Below are positions 55,361 to 63,890 of a stretch of 64,000 nt of DNA, one piece after another. The first letter of the stretch is position 1, and the number at the start of each line of letters is the position of its first letter. Position numbers and translations under genes: made by a program. The DNA comes from JASHPR01 sp963729365 (GTDB lineage: Bacteria > Actinomycetota > Actinomycetes > Streptosporangiales > Streptosporangiaceae), in the NCBI GenBank assembly GCA_963729365.1, contig CAVSNQ010000018.1, positions 566,432 to 630,431 on the forward strand, read 5' to 3'. Below the pieces are notes generated by a model that was not told the origin of the DNA, did no database searches, and worked only from the letters and a program-made list of their open reading frames with translations.

Positions 55361-56522
55361 CTAACGATCTTTAATGGCTGGGGTTACGGGCTCTGCTGAC
55401 GGCTGGCGCGCCCTGGGGTATCTCAGAGGCATGAGGTATCCCGATGGTGGTGGGCTGGACGCGGCTGAGCGGGCCCGGCGTGAGCAGGTGCGGTTAGCGG
55501 CGGCAGGGCTGATCGAGGACGGTGTCAGTGACCAGGAGGTGGCCCGGCGGTTCCGGGTGTCGCGGATGTCGGCGAACCGGTGGCGGCGGGCCCTGGTGGC
55601 GGGCGGCCGGGCAGCGCTTGCGTCTCGGGGAGCCGGCGGGGCGAAGTGCAAGCTGACCCCCGCGCAGCTGCGTGAGCTGGAGACGGTGCTGGATGCCGGC
55701 CCGGCGGTGTCGGGGTGGGATGAGGATCAGTGCTGGACGCTGGCGCGGATCGCGGAGGTGATCGCCGCCCGGTTCGGCGTGGGTTACACCCTGGCCGGGG
55801 TGGACCTGCTGCTGCACCGGATCGGGTGGAGCGTGCAGGTCCCGGCCCGCCGGGCGGCTGAGCGGGATGAAGCGACGATCGCCGCGTGGCGGCAGGAGGC
55901 CTGGCCGGTGGTAAAAGGACCGCGGCGGACCTGGGCGCCTGGATCTGTTTCGAGGATGAATCAGGCCAGGGCTTACGTCCGCCCAAGGGCAGAACCTGGG
56001 GACGGCGCGGGTGCACACCGGTGGTGACGGTGACCGGCGCGCACAATACCCGGATGTCCCTGGCGGCGCTGATCGCCGTCAAGCCCGGGTGCCGGCCCCG
56101 GCTGATCTACCGGGTGCACCGCCGCCGCGGCACGGACAAGCGCAAGGGCTTCACCGAGGCCGGCTACGCCGGGCTGCTGGACGCCGCCCACCAGCAGCTC
56201 GGCGGCCCGCTCGTCCTGGTCTGGGACAACCTCAATACCCACATCAGTGCAGCGATGGCCGACCTGATTGCGGCCCGGGACTGGCTGACTGTGTTCCGGC
56301 TGCCGCCGTATGCCCACGAGCTCAACCCGGTCGAGCTGGTCTGGTCGCACCTGAAAAGATCGCTGGCCAACCTGGCCAAGCGCAACATCAGCCAGCTGAC
56401 CGCCCTGGTGAAGACCCGGCTCAAGCGGATGCAGTACCGGCCCGGCTTGCTCGAGGGGTTCCTGGCCAGCACCCGCCTGGACCTCACACCCTTCTGTAAC
56501 CCCCACGATTAAGGATCGTTAG
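55361..56522 (+). mobile_element. IS630-family insertion sequence
   Basis: Imperfect terminal inverted repeats: 55361-55387 starts CTAACGATCTTTAATGGCTG, and the reverse complement of 56496-56522 starts CTAACGATCCTTAATCGTGG; 23 of 27 bases agree. It carries one transposase read as two overlapping frames. The outer TA inside each CTA end is consistent with TA target use in this family. Confidence 0.85.
55431..56512 (+). CDS. IS630 transposase (two frames, -1 shift at AAAAG)
   Basis: First frame from the ATG at 55431: HTH region EDGVSDQEVARRFRVSRMSA and 'LTPAQLRELETVLDAGP', with stop at 56027. The second frame holds the catalytic domain ICFEDESGQGLRPPKGRTWG (first Asp), LVLVWDNLNTHISA (second Asp) and PYAHELNPVELVWSHLKRSL (Glu), ending at 56512. 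Reading GTG-GTA-AAA then slipping back one base to AGG-ACC joins the frames at 55913-55917 and restores a full-length DDE enzyme, a plausible programmed -1 frameshift as used by many IS630 elements. Confidence 0.85.
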
Positions 56523-56542
56523 CCACCCCACCGGGCGGGATC

Positions 56543-56711
56543 TGCGAGACACGCCGGGAAGCGAAGACGGCGGCCGCCCATGCCATCCTCTGCGTGTCCG
56601 AACTCGCCGCGAACGCCACCGTTCACAGCCGTTCCCGCGACCCTTGGCCGCCTTGCGACATCACTCGGCGAACACCCTACGGCCATGACTCTCCTGCGGC
56701 CGAGCGGCTAA
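56543..56711 (+). pseudogene. Fused remnant of a HATPase + small-XRE gene pair
   Basis: One frame codes CVSELAANATVHSRSRD, matching CLSELVTNATVHSRSRE of the HATPase gene at 54117. Directly after, another frame codes TLGRLATSLGEHPTAMTLLR, matching the end TLGRLARALGEPSATMTLQQ of the small XRE gene, and stops at 56709-56711. About 400 bases between the two matching parts are missing. A decayed paralogue of the module at 54117-54796 on the other side of the IS630 element. Confidence 0.75.
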
Positions 56712-56830
56712 ATTCAGCGAGTTTCCTCCCAGGAGTGCCGCCCAGCATCATGCACCGCTGCGGCGCAACTGACATGTCCGAGCCGCTGCTGATCGCTGAC
56801 GTGCGATAGGTAGGCGCTGATCAAATTGTT

Positions 56831-57670
56831 TCAACCTCGCGAAGCCCTCTTCGCATTAATGTCTTGTATGCTCAGCAGATGATCCTGAGCATGCACGCTG
56901 GCTTTAATAGAGGCGTCAATCACTTCGTGCAACAGATGAAGCCCCGCTTCATCCCCGAAACGCTCGCCTGCTTCGGATGCTAGCCACTCTGCATGCAGGA
57001 GATAGCAGTGCACCAATGGCTGCCCATAGTAGTAGCTCATTTGGCGTGATGCCATTTGAGATGCGGTTAGGAACGTCTTTGCGAGGAAACCAGACAGGAC
57101 AGTCCCGGCAGTGGCTAAAGTTCCTGCGGTAATCTTGGCTGTGGTAGTCGGCAATCCAATGGCCACAGCTGCACCCGATGTAAGTACCAGAAAAGCTACT
57201 GCCGCTGCCGTGATACTGGCATAATAAGACATCCGTGCTTGCCGCTGAGCAATGACTGTAAAGGTCCTGAGTTGCTCAAAGTTAACCCACGCCAGCCCTT
57301 TAAGAGTGCGATCCTTGACTGCACTTAGAGCCCAATAAAGATCTCGGCAGTCATCAGAACAGCTATCAGTCTCCTCTGCCCTAAGGCCGTCTTCCCTTAT
57401 TGCCCCAAATCGGACTGCGGATCCGAACATGAGGAAGAGGGCGCTAGATATAAGTAAGGCTGGCGCCAGCCAACTTACGGTATGTGAGCGGAGTAGAAAT
57501 AAACCGCCTACGGCTGCCATGAGCGCGACAAGGAGCGGAGATACCCAGAGTAAACGGGCGGCCCGAGGTATGTCCTTCCTGGGAAGGCTCGGCTTATCGC
57601 TATGGAACGACGGAGGGAGATCTGAATCTCTAGTCTCCTGTTTACACGTTTCTTCATCAAGCGCAGACAT
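56831..57670 (-). CDS. Four-TM membrane protein, TRADD-N-associated-TM-like, lower GC
   Basis: 279 residues from the ATG at 57670, with GGGGG five bases before it (a TTG at 57682 would add four). Helices: LLWVSPLLVALMAAVGGLFL and WLAPALLISSALFLMFGSAV, then a soluble stretch with FEQLRTFTVIAQRQARMSYY, then ASITAAAVAFLVLTSGAAVA and ITAGTLATAGTVLSGFLA. The second TM pair after 'QARMSYYASI' recalls the membrane domain associated with TRADD-N in predicted NTP-dependent conflict systems, but I am unsure. Base composition is clearly lower in GC than nearby genes. Confidence 0.6.
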   Translation of the reverse strand: MSALDEETCKQETRDSDLPPSFHSDKPSLPRKDIPRAARLLWVSPLLVALMAAVGGLFLLRSHTVSWLAPALLISSALFLMFGSAVRFGAIREDGLRAEETDSCSDDCRDLYWALSAVKDRTLKGLAWVNFEQLRTFTVIAQRQARMSYYASITAAAVAFLVLTSGAAVAIGLPTTTAKITAGTLATAGTVLSGFLAKTFLTASQMASRQMSYYYGQPLVHCYLLHAEWLASEAGERFGDEAGLHLLHEVIDASIKASVHAQDHLLSIQDINAKRASRG

Positions 57671-58154
57671 GTAGCCCCCCAAGATCGATCAACTGACACA
57701 AGTGCAACAGCAGTCACAACGTGAGAATCAAGTAGCGTGGATGCTGCCTCCAATCACGCGCTCTCGATTGACGCCGAGACAGCTTCCGCATCTGCACGCC
57801 GAAGCATCACTGCCTCAAGGTTCGTAGTACATGTTTAACTAACAGACGCGCGCATGAGGGCGGTGGAGTACAGAAGCATGATCGAAACGGCCCGAAACTT
57901 CACGCATACCCATAAGCCGGTGCCCCGGCAGCCTTGTCCCTAGTGACCACAGCCGGGCGCACGCTCTACGCCGCGTTGAAGTGCGTCAGGGCTGCGGAGG
58001 CCGGGGCGCCGATTCGTGCCGCCGTGTCGGCTACTGCAGGTGGTATGGAGCTCGGTTGGTGGAGCGTGGTTCGTACTGTCGGCGAGAAGGCTGCTGGCGA
58101 GCCGACGATCATAAGCCTTGTTCAGCCTATTATCACTGTGCTTATATTATAGTT
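57671..58154. other. Non-coding stretch with promoters for both flanking genes
   Basis: 484 bases. No gene supported. The right end is very AT-rich and ends in TATATT (58143-58148) six bases before the ATG of the next gene, with TTGTTC about 19 bases upstream of it. Confidence 0.5.
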
Positions 58155-59183
58155 ATGCTTATGGAAGCTGTGCGATGGCTGCGGGAGTCCGGTCTGGAGG
58201 TTGAGGACCACGCTGCCACGGACGAGGTGGATTCGGGCGTCGACGCGATCCTTGACGTGGCCGCGGACGGCCACCGGGTGCGGTTCGCAGTGCAGGTCAA
58301 ACGGCGGGCGCCCTATCCGCACGAGGTGGAACGGCTCGAGCGGTCGCGGCACGAGCTGGCCGGCCGAGGTCGCCCGCTGATGGTGGCTCCGTTCATCTCT
58401 CAACCGCTCGGTGCGATCCTCACCAGCGGCGACTGGTCTTGGGCAGACGAACAAGGAAACTTCGACCTGCGAGCGCCGGGCCTCTTGCTTCGCCAGCGAC
58501 GAACGGCCACTGCGCCTGCGCCTAGGCGGAGATCCCTGCCGCGTGGATCTGGCAGCTTCGCGGTCATCCGTGCCCTCATAGCTTTCGGTGACGGTGAGGA
58601 CGAGCCCGCGGCGACGGCGCTCGCGGCTCAGGCTGGTGTCTCGCAGCCCAGGGTCTCCCAGATACTGCGGCACCTGCACGACCTTAAGCTCGTCGAGAGG
58701 ACCGGACGCGGCCGCTGGAAGCCTCAGCGGGAGGCCCTGCTCGATCGGTTCCTCGCGGAGTATCCGGGCCCCGGGGGTTCGCAGCAGTACTGCTACAGCT
58801 TGGACTCTCCCGTTGAGGTAGCCGTTCGCGCTGGCGAAGTTAACACCCCACGCCGCCCAATAGTGGTGTCAGCCGATGTCGGCCCGGACCTTATTGTGGC
58901 CTGGCGCAAGCCCAGCCTGGTGATCCTGTACGCGAAGCACATGATCGACCCATCTAGCCTCCGCCTGATCGACGCGCAAGGAAGCCATGACGCCAACGTG
59001 ATCGTGCGCATGCCAGACGACCAGTCTGTTTTTCCTAACCCGGCTCTTGTGGCCCAGGTCCGAGGAAGCGACGTGCCACTGGCTGATCCTCTCCAGCAGA
59101 TCTGGGACCTTGAGGACCTGGGTGGCGCTGATCGCCTCGAGGCCGCTGGGAGGCTACGGCAATGGCTCCTGGCACGCCCCTGA
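58155..59183 (+). CDS. AbiEi-like antitoxin/regulator with winged helix
   Basis: 342 residues, ATG at 58155, no ribosome binding site and probably leaderless. The N-terminal domain has VRFAVQVKRRAPYPHEVERL and GDWSWADEQGNFDLRAPGLL, like the restriction-endonuclease-like domain often fused to a regulator; a winged-helix segment follows (ATALAAQAGVSQPRVSQILR). It overlaps the nucleotidyltransferase gene by 22 bases. This order, wHTH regulator then nucleotidyltransferase, is that of type IV (AbiE) abortive-infection modules. Confidence 0.65.
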   Translation: MLMEAVRWLRESGLEVEDHAATDEVDSGVDAILDVAADGHRVRFAVQVKRRAPYPHEVERLERSRHELAGRGRPLMVAPFISQPLGAILTSGDWSWADEQGNFDLRAPGLLLRQRRTATAPAPRRRSLPRGSGSFAVIRALIAFGDGEDEPAATALAAQAGVSQPRVSQILRHLHDLKLVERTGRGRWKPQREALLDRFLAEYPGPGGSQQYCYSLDSPVEVAVRAGEVNTPRRPIVVSADVGPDLIVAWRKPSLVILYAKHMIDPSSLRLIDAQGSHDANVIVRMPDDQSVFPNPALVAQVRGSDVPLADPLQQIWDLEDLGGADRLEAAGRLRQWLLARP

Positions 59184-60004
59184 AGAGGCTCGCACTCGCC
59201 GCCGGCTCGATTGCCGATGATCTCGGCTATGTAGCGCTAAATGACCTGGCGGGAGCGCTCGGGGACATGGCTGCGGATTACCGGGTCATCGGCGGCCACA
59301 TGGTCACGATGCTTGCCGCTCGGTGGCAGCTGGGGGCTGGTCTTTACCGTGAGACCGGAGACGTGGACCTTGGGATTCCGCCGATTGTGGCCCGGGATAA
59401 GGGCGTCGTCAGCCGTCTTAAGGGCATCAGCTATCTCCAGGTAGCCGGTAACCGTTTCGCGCGAGCACTATCCGATATCCCCGTCGGGATGACGGACGAG
59501 CGTGATTCGCGAAATCCGGAGGCGCTCATCGACGTCCTCGTTCCCACCTATACAAGCAGGACCCGCGAGAACGTTCGTGTCGGGGAGGATCTCTTCACCA
59601 CAGAGGTTCCGGGCCTGCAACTCGCGCTAGCGCGTCCGCCCGTCACGATCTCGATGGAGCTGCGCCGGCTCAATGGGCTGACGCTGCGCTGCGAGTTGCC
59701 GTTCGCCGACGAGCTGAGTGCTGTGGTACTGAAGAGTCTCGCAACGACAGTCCGGTCCAAGGACACGGACGTAACGGATGTCTGGCGATGCCTGGAGATA
59801 GCGTTCGCGGCAGGGATCGGGCCTGCGGAATTTACCAGCGGCACCCGCGCGGACAGCGCCAAACTGGTACGAGCACTTTTCGGCAGCCGCCATGGCGCCC
59901 CTATGGCGGCCCTCGCTGCTGAACAGCGCCTTTCAACCGAAGCCGCCGACAAACGCTTTACCCGAATACAGGCGCTCATCGCACGTATGCTCGGACCGAC
60001 CTGA
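59162..60004 (+). CDS. AbiEii-like nucleotidyltransferase
   Basis: 280 residues. Nucleotidyltransferase fold: YRVIGGHMVTMLAARW (Gly-Gly) and RETGDVDLGIPP (Asp67, Asp69), later ELPFADELSAVVLKSLATTV with the third acid and KDTDVTDVWRCLEIAFAAGI. AbiEii/MenT-type toxins use such a domain to add nucleotides to tRNA and stop growth. Paired with the overlapping upstream regulator, which would be the antitoxin. Confidence 0.75.
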   Translation: MAPGTPLKRLALAAGSIADDLGYVALNDLAGALGDMAADYRVIGGHMVTMLAARWQLGAGLYRETGDVDLGIPPIVARDKGVVSRLKGISYLQVAGNRFARALSDIPVGMTDERDSRNPEALIDVLVPTYTSRTRENVRVGEDLFTTEVPGLQLALARPPVTISMELRRLNGLTLRCELPFADELSAVVLKSLATTVRSKDTDVTDVWRCLEIAFAAGIGPAEFTSGTRADSAKLVRALFGSRHGAPMAALAAEQRLSTEAADKRFTRIQALIARMLGPT

Positions 60005-60079
60005 ACCTTGCCCGTCAGTTTCCGATCAGCAGCCCGGATATTGCCTGACTGCCGCCTGAGCCAGGTTTGCGACTGTGCT

Positions 60080-60223
60080 GGTCCGGTCCAGTTGATGTTG
60101 GACCGGACGGGCCGTCCCGGACCACGCGCCGGTCCATAATTTGGTCCGCTTGTGGTCCGGTTGAGAATTATTTTCAGTGGATTTTGCGGCACTGTCTGTA
60201 CTCAGGCGGACCGTAGCGGACCA
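60080..60223. repeat. Array of GGTCC/GGACC-type motifs
   Basis: At least eight copies of a GGTCC(G) half-site or its complement lie in 144 bases: 60080-60090 (double), 60100-60108, 60118-60126, 60130-60136, 60142-60148, 60153-60160, 60206-60213 and 60216-60223. Both orientations occur, some as inverted pairs (ggtccggtcc, ggaccggac). Confidence 0.75.
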
Positions 60224-60274
60224 TGACGGCCCATTCGGGTATCACAAACCCATTGATGATCGCGCTTCTGTCGT

Positions 60275-60280
60275 TTGACA
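60275..60280 (+). promoter_or_regulatory. Possible -35 box of xis-int promoter
   Basis: Perfect TTGACA about 50 to 115 bases before the candidate xis starts. No convincing -10 at 16-18 bases, so the assignment is weak. Confidence 0.35.
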
Positions 60281-60395
60281 CGTGTGCGGTTTATTGGCGT
60301 AACTTGACCCATGGCAGCGTCGACCCAGCTAAATGATCGGCCGCGTTGCCGAGGAGATCAGGAATGTTCTTGGGCGAGCCGAGGCGGGATGGCAG

Positions 60396-60608
60396 ATGAC
60401 GGGTGAGCTGCACACGGTCGCGGAGACGGCGCAGATTCTGAGGGTCCGTGAATCCTGGCTCAAGACGAAAGCGTCGGCGCGCTTGGTGCCATGCACGTTT
60501 GTCGGCAAGCATCTGCGATTCAGCGATGACGACATTGCCGAGATCATGCGGGTGGGCGCACGGCAGCCTTTCACGCGTCGGCGCTGGTCAGCGAGCAGCG
60601 GCACCTGA
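60396..60608 (+). CDS. xis: Excisionase / MerR-type HTH recombination directionality factor
   Basis: 70 residues from the ATG at 60396 (GAGGCGGG upstream); the frame is open from 60333 but that start has no ribosome binding site. Sequence TGELHTVAETAQILRVRESW, then LKTKASARLVPCTFVGKHLR and FSDDDIAEIM is the winged HTH_17 type used by excisionases of actinomycete elements. It lies 11 bases before the integrase gene, with which it forms an operon. Confidence 0.8.
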   Translation: MTGELHTVAETAQILRVRESWLKTKASARLVPCTFVGKHLRFSDDDIAEIMRVGARQPFTRRRWSASSGT

Positions 60609-60619
60609 GGAGAACGGGC

Positions 60620-62158
60620 GTGGCGTACGCGGAGAGGCGCGGAAGAGGGCGACAGCCGTGGCGGGTGAAGTACAAGCTGCCCAGTGGCGTCGAGACCAGT
60701 GAGTCCGGGTTCGAGACCAAGGCCGCCGCGCTCGCCTGGGGGCGCGACCAAGAAGCCCGGATCCGAGAGGGCCGGTGGACCGACCCGGACGCTGGGAAGA
60801 TCACGGTCAGCGAGTGGATCGACCGGTGGCTGGTCATGCAGGACGTCGGGGTCAGCACCGTGGAAACCCGTGAGTACCTGATCCGGCGGTTCATCCGCCC
60901 GGCCTGGGGCGCCAACGAACTCGGATCGCTCAGCACGGAGGACATCACCAATTGGGAGAACGCCATCCCGGCCCGCACCGGCGTCTCCCGGCGAACTGCC
61001 CGGGATGCCCGGGCTCTGCTGTGCACGATCCTGGGTGACGCGGCCGCCGCCAAGCCGCCGCTGATCGCCTACAACCCGGCGATCAGGCCCCGGAACCGCG
61101 GCCGCCGGACCGGGCGCAGGCTCGACCGTGGACCGCAGCGGGTGTGGGTAACGCCGCTCCAGGCGTTGCTGGTCGCCGAGCGGGCCGTGCTGCTGTCCGG
61201 CCGGGACGATGACTTCACCATGATCATCACGATCGCCTACACCGGGCTGCGGTGGGGCGAGGTGATCGGGCTGGAGCGCGAGCACGTGCAGCGGGACGAG
61301 CTGCACGTGGAGTGGCAGCTGCGCGAAATCAGGAGCACGTTTCACCGGCTGCCGCCGAAGGACGACTCCTACCGCAGTCCCAACTGGGAACCGTGCCTGC
61401 CCGTCGATCTCCCGCCCTTCCTCGCCGAGCTGCTCGCCCGGCAGATCCAGGACCAGCCTCAGCAACGATGCGCCTGCGCCGCGCAGCACGGCGGCAGTGG
61501 GCACTATGTGTTCCTCGGCCCGGATGGCGGTCACTGCCGGCGCAGCAACTACGCCCGCCGCGTTTTCCGGCCAGCCTGCGATGGCCGGTATCACCCGGGG
61601 ACCGACCAGCCCGCCCGGCTGGTCATCGCCGACGCCTCGGCATGGCCGGGTGTGCCCGTGGCCACCTGGCCGTCGGCCCGGCCAGGCGCTGCCGCATTCA
61701 CCCCGCCCCGAGGCCGGGGGATCCAGCCGATCCCCGAGGAGGTCCCGCTTGCCTGCTGGCTTCCAGTCAAGTTCGGGCTTACGCCGCACGGCCTCAGACA
61801 CAGCCACAAGACGTGGATGGCTGAGGATGGCATCCCGGAGATCCTGGCCGAGCAGCGCCTCGGCCACGAGGTGCCGGGCATGCGCGGGCTCTATACCCAC
61901 GCCTCGGACCGGATGCGCGACGACCTCAAGCACGCCCTGCAGGCCCGCTGGGAAGATTCGCTGCGCGCCCGCGCAGTCATCTACAGCCACTCACCCGTCC
62001 CGCTGCTCGACGAACTCCTGGCGCCGTTTCGTGAGCGAGTTCGCCAAAAATCAGAGCCAGCAGCACCATGGGGGCCTGTCAAGCAGTCACCGGCACCGGG
62101 GGACAGGGAGAAGTGTCAAGTACCGGTACCTAGGCGACAGATGAGTTCCGGTTCCTAG
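60620..62158 (+). CDS. int: Tyrosine integrase (C-terminal tail replaced by IS481 sequence)
   Basis: 512 residues, GTG start with GGAG eight bases upstream. SAM-like core-binding domain about 60-140; catalytic domain with Arg211 (TGLRWGEVIGL), His390-x-x-Arg393 (HGLRH), His416 (RLGHEV) and Tyr425 (GLYTH). All catalytic residues are present. The last native residue is Lys498; the final 14 residues and stop come from an IS481 insertion. Removing the IS shows the frame continuing to the right-hand tRNA repeat, the usual layout of these integrases. Point of note: activity is probably retained. Confidence 0.93.
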   Translation: MAYAERRGRGRQPWRVKYKLPSGVETSESGFETKAAALAWGRDQEARIREGRWTDPDAGKITVSEWIDRWLVMQDVGVSTVETREYLIRRFIRPAWGANELGSLSTEDITNWENAIPARTGVSRRTARDARALLCTILGDAAAAKPPLIAYNPAIRPRNRGRRTGRRLDRGPQRVWVTPLQALLVAERAVLLSGRDDDFTMIITIAYTGLRWGEVIGLEREHVQRDELHVEWQLREIRSTFHRLPPKDDSYRSPNWEPCLPVDLPPFLAELLARQIQDQPQQRCACAAQHGGSGHYVFLGPDGGHCRRSNYARRVFRPACDGRYHPGTDQPARLVIADASAWPGVPVATWPSARPGAAAFTPPRGRGIQPIPEEVPLACWLPVKFGLTPHGLRHSHKTWMAEDGIPEILAEQRLGHEVPGMRGLYTHASDRMRDDLKHALQARWEDSLRARAVIYSHSPVPLLDELLAPFRERVRQKSEPAAPWGPVKQSPAPGDREKCQVPVPRRQMSSGS

Positions 62159-63655
62159 GCGACATGATCGTAAGGCGACGTTGCCGGTGGCGGAGTTCTT
62201 GCGGCGGGGCCGGCCTTTAGGGTTGGCGAACGCGCCGAGCTCGCGGGAGCGGTCGTGGCGGATCGGGTGGACCCGGATGACCTTGCCGTCGCGGGACAGC
62301 TGCACTGACCCGGCGACGATTGAGACGTCGATGGCGGTGCGGGCCCACCGGCGGCCGCACGCGTACGGGGTCCCGGCGAAGCTGACCACCCCGCCGCCGT
62401 CGGCCAGCCGGGTCACGGTCAATCCGGCGGTCGCGTCCCGGGCCCGGCGGGCCACCCGCGCCCGGGGCTTGCGGTCCGCCTGGTCCTCCCGCAGCCGCTG
62501 CGCATGCGTGGCGACCACCACGCCGGCGTGCAGGATATCCACCAGCCCCCCGGCGACGACGACCTCGACCGGCTCACCCGCATATGTCGCGCCGACGTGA
62601 TAGCTGAACCCGGCCAGGGAGATCTTGCCGTGCGCGTTCACCCACCGCGACACCCCCGCCGGGCGCTTGCCCGGCACCGGCTTAGCCACGGGCGCCGGTG
62701 CGATGGCGGCGCCGTCAGCGGCGACGGCCCGGTCCGCCAGGGCGAACCGCTCAGCTGGCGGGCGGCCGCCGCACGACTGATGCGGCCGGGCGGTGTTGTA
62801 CTCCGCCACCCACGCATCCAGCGCGTCCTGCAGCTCACCGATGGTCGCGAACACCCGGTCTTTCGGGGTGAAGAACTCCGCCCGCATCGTCTTGTGCAGC
62901 CGCTCCACTTTCCCGGTCGTGGTCGGCGAGTACGGCGCGGTCAGCAGGTGCCGGATCCCGTTACCCGCGCAGATCTGATCGAACTTCACCGGGCCCGGCC
63001 CAGGACCGAACCGGCTGGTGAACACCTTCCCGTTATCGGTCAGGATCTGCTCCGGCACCCCGTGGATGCGCAGCGCCTCCGCCAGCGCCTGGCACACCGG
63101 CCGGGCCGTCGCCCGCACCACCGCCTTCGCGCAGACCAGAAACCGGGAATGGTCATCGATGCCGGTGACGATCTTGACTTCCTGGCCGTCGGTGAGGAAC
63201 ACCCGGCCCATCACGTCCATCTGCCACAGCTCCATCGACCGGCCGCGTTCCCACCGCCGGTAATCCTCCCGGCGCCGCCTGCGCTTGCGCGCCTCCACCA
63301 GCCCATGACGCACCAGCGCCCGGTACACCGACGACCGGCCCGGCAGCGGGTCCACGCCCTGCTGCTCCAGCTGCCAGCGGATCCGCGACGGCCCCCACGA
63401 CGGATGCGCCCGCCGCAGCCCCACGATCCGTGCCTCCACCTCCGCGGCCATCTGATGCGGGCACGAATCCGGCCGCGGCGACCGGTCCGCCAAAGCGCCC
63501 AGCCCGCCCTCATTCGCATACCGGCGCAGCCACTCATGCACCGTCTGCCGCGCCACCCCATACCGCCGCGCGACCGCCGTCACCGGCACGCCCTCGTCCA
63601 GGACCTCCAGCACCGCCCGATACCGCTGCTCCACGACACCCAGCTCCACCAGCAC
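62087..63655 (-). CDS. IS481-family DDE transposase
   Basis: 522 residues, GTG start at 63655. HTH: VPVTAVARRYGVARQTVHEW. The rve integrase core has MDVMGRVFLTDGQEVKIVTG (Asp), ILTDNGKVFTSRF (Asp) and SPTTTGKVERLHKTMRAEFF (Glu). A C-terminal domain continues to ~residue 500. The last nine residues and stop codon (62087-62113) are read from the target, i.e. from the antisense of the integrase gene, so the two genes overlap tail to tail by 72 bases. Confidence 0.92.
   Translation of the reverse strand: MLVELGVVEQRYRAVLEVLDEGVPVTAVARRYGVARQTVHEWLRRYANEGGLGALADRSPRPDSCPHQMAAEVEARIVGLRRAHPSWGPSRIRWQLEQQGVDPLPGRSSVYRALVRHGLVEARKRRRRREDYRRWERGRSMELWQMDVMGRVFLTDGQEVKIVTGIDDHSRFLVCAKAVVRATARPVCQALAEALRIHGVPEQILTDNGKVFTSRFGPGPGPVKFDQICAGNGIRHLLTAPYSPTTTGKVERLHKTMRAEFFTPKDRVFATIGELQDALDAWVAEYNTARPHQSCGGRPPAERFALADRAVAADGAAIAPAPVAKPVPGKRPAGVSRWVNAHGKISLAGFSYHVGATYAGEPVEVVVAGGLVDILHAGVVVATHAQRLREDQADRKPRARVARRARDATAGLTVTRLADGGGVVSFAGTPYACGRRWARTAIDVSIVAGSVQLSRDGKVIRVHPIRHDRSRELGAFANPKGRPRRKNSATGNVALRSCRLGTGTHLSPRYRYLTLLPVPRCR
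62099..62113 (+). repeat. 15-base target duplication, left copy
   Basis: GGGGACAGGGAGAAG, identical to 63843-63857, immediately flanks the IS481 element. Confidence 0.9.
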
Positions 63656-63842
63656 ACCCGGCTCCCTCCGCCGCGATCAACCAGTGATCGCAGCGAAGCG
63701 AACAGGACGCTCAAAAGCCGGGAACCAGCACGGAGTGTCGCCCACCTACCGGAACTACTGTCGGCCACCTACCGGAACCGCGTCCGCAAACTGTCGCCCA
63801 GGAACCGGAACCAAGGTGTCCAGCATCTACCGGACTCGCACA
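62114..63842 (-). mobile_element. IS481-family insertion sequence
   Basis: 1729 bases running from TGT at 62114 to ACA at 63842, with the 15-base duplication on both sides. Both ends contain clusters of short repeats: TAGGCGACA twice on the left, and several CTACCGGAAC/TGTCGCCCA-type units on the right (63736-63836), likely transposase binding sites. The outermost bases only partly match as inverted repeats. Confidence 0.9.
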
Positions 63843-63857
63843 GGGGACAGGGAGAAG
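63843..63857 (+). repeat. 15-base target duplication, right copy
   Basis: Same sequence as 62099-62113, directly after the IS481 right end. Confidence 0.9.
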
Positions 63858-63879
63858 ATGATCTCCCAAATTCCTCCCA
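63853..63879 (+). repeat. 27-base repeat, right copy (possible integrase arm site)
   Basis: Identical to 29173-29199 and 83 bases inside the right-hand tRNA repeat. Its first five bases are shared with the IS481 target duplication. Confidence 0.7.
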
Positions 63880-63890
63880 ACCACGCCGAA

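Larger units (their letters stand above)
60005..60332. other. Non-coding stretch upstream of excisionase
   Basis: 328 bases. Contains the GGTCC/GGACC array listed separately and a perfect -35 box TTGACA at 60275-60280 without a clear -10. Confidence 0.5.

Noticed and set aside
55913..55917. IS630 transposase as an inactivated pseudogene
   Set aside because: The frame change falls on an AAAAG slippery run in the place where a -1 shift restores the full enzyme, and the terminal repeats are well kept, so programmed frameshifting is more likely.
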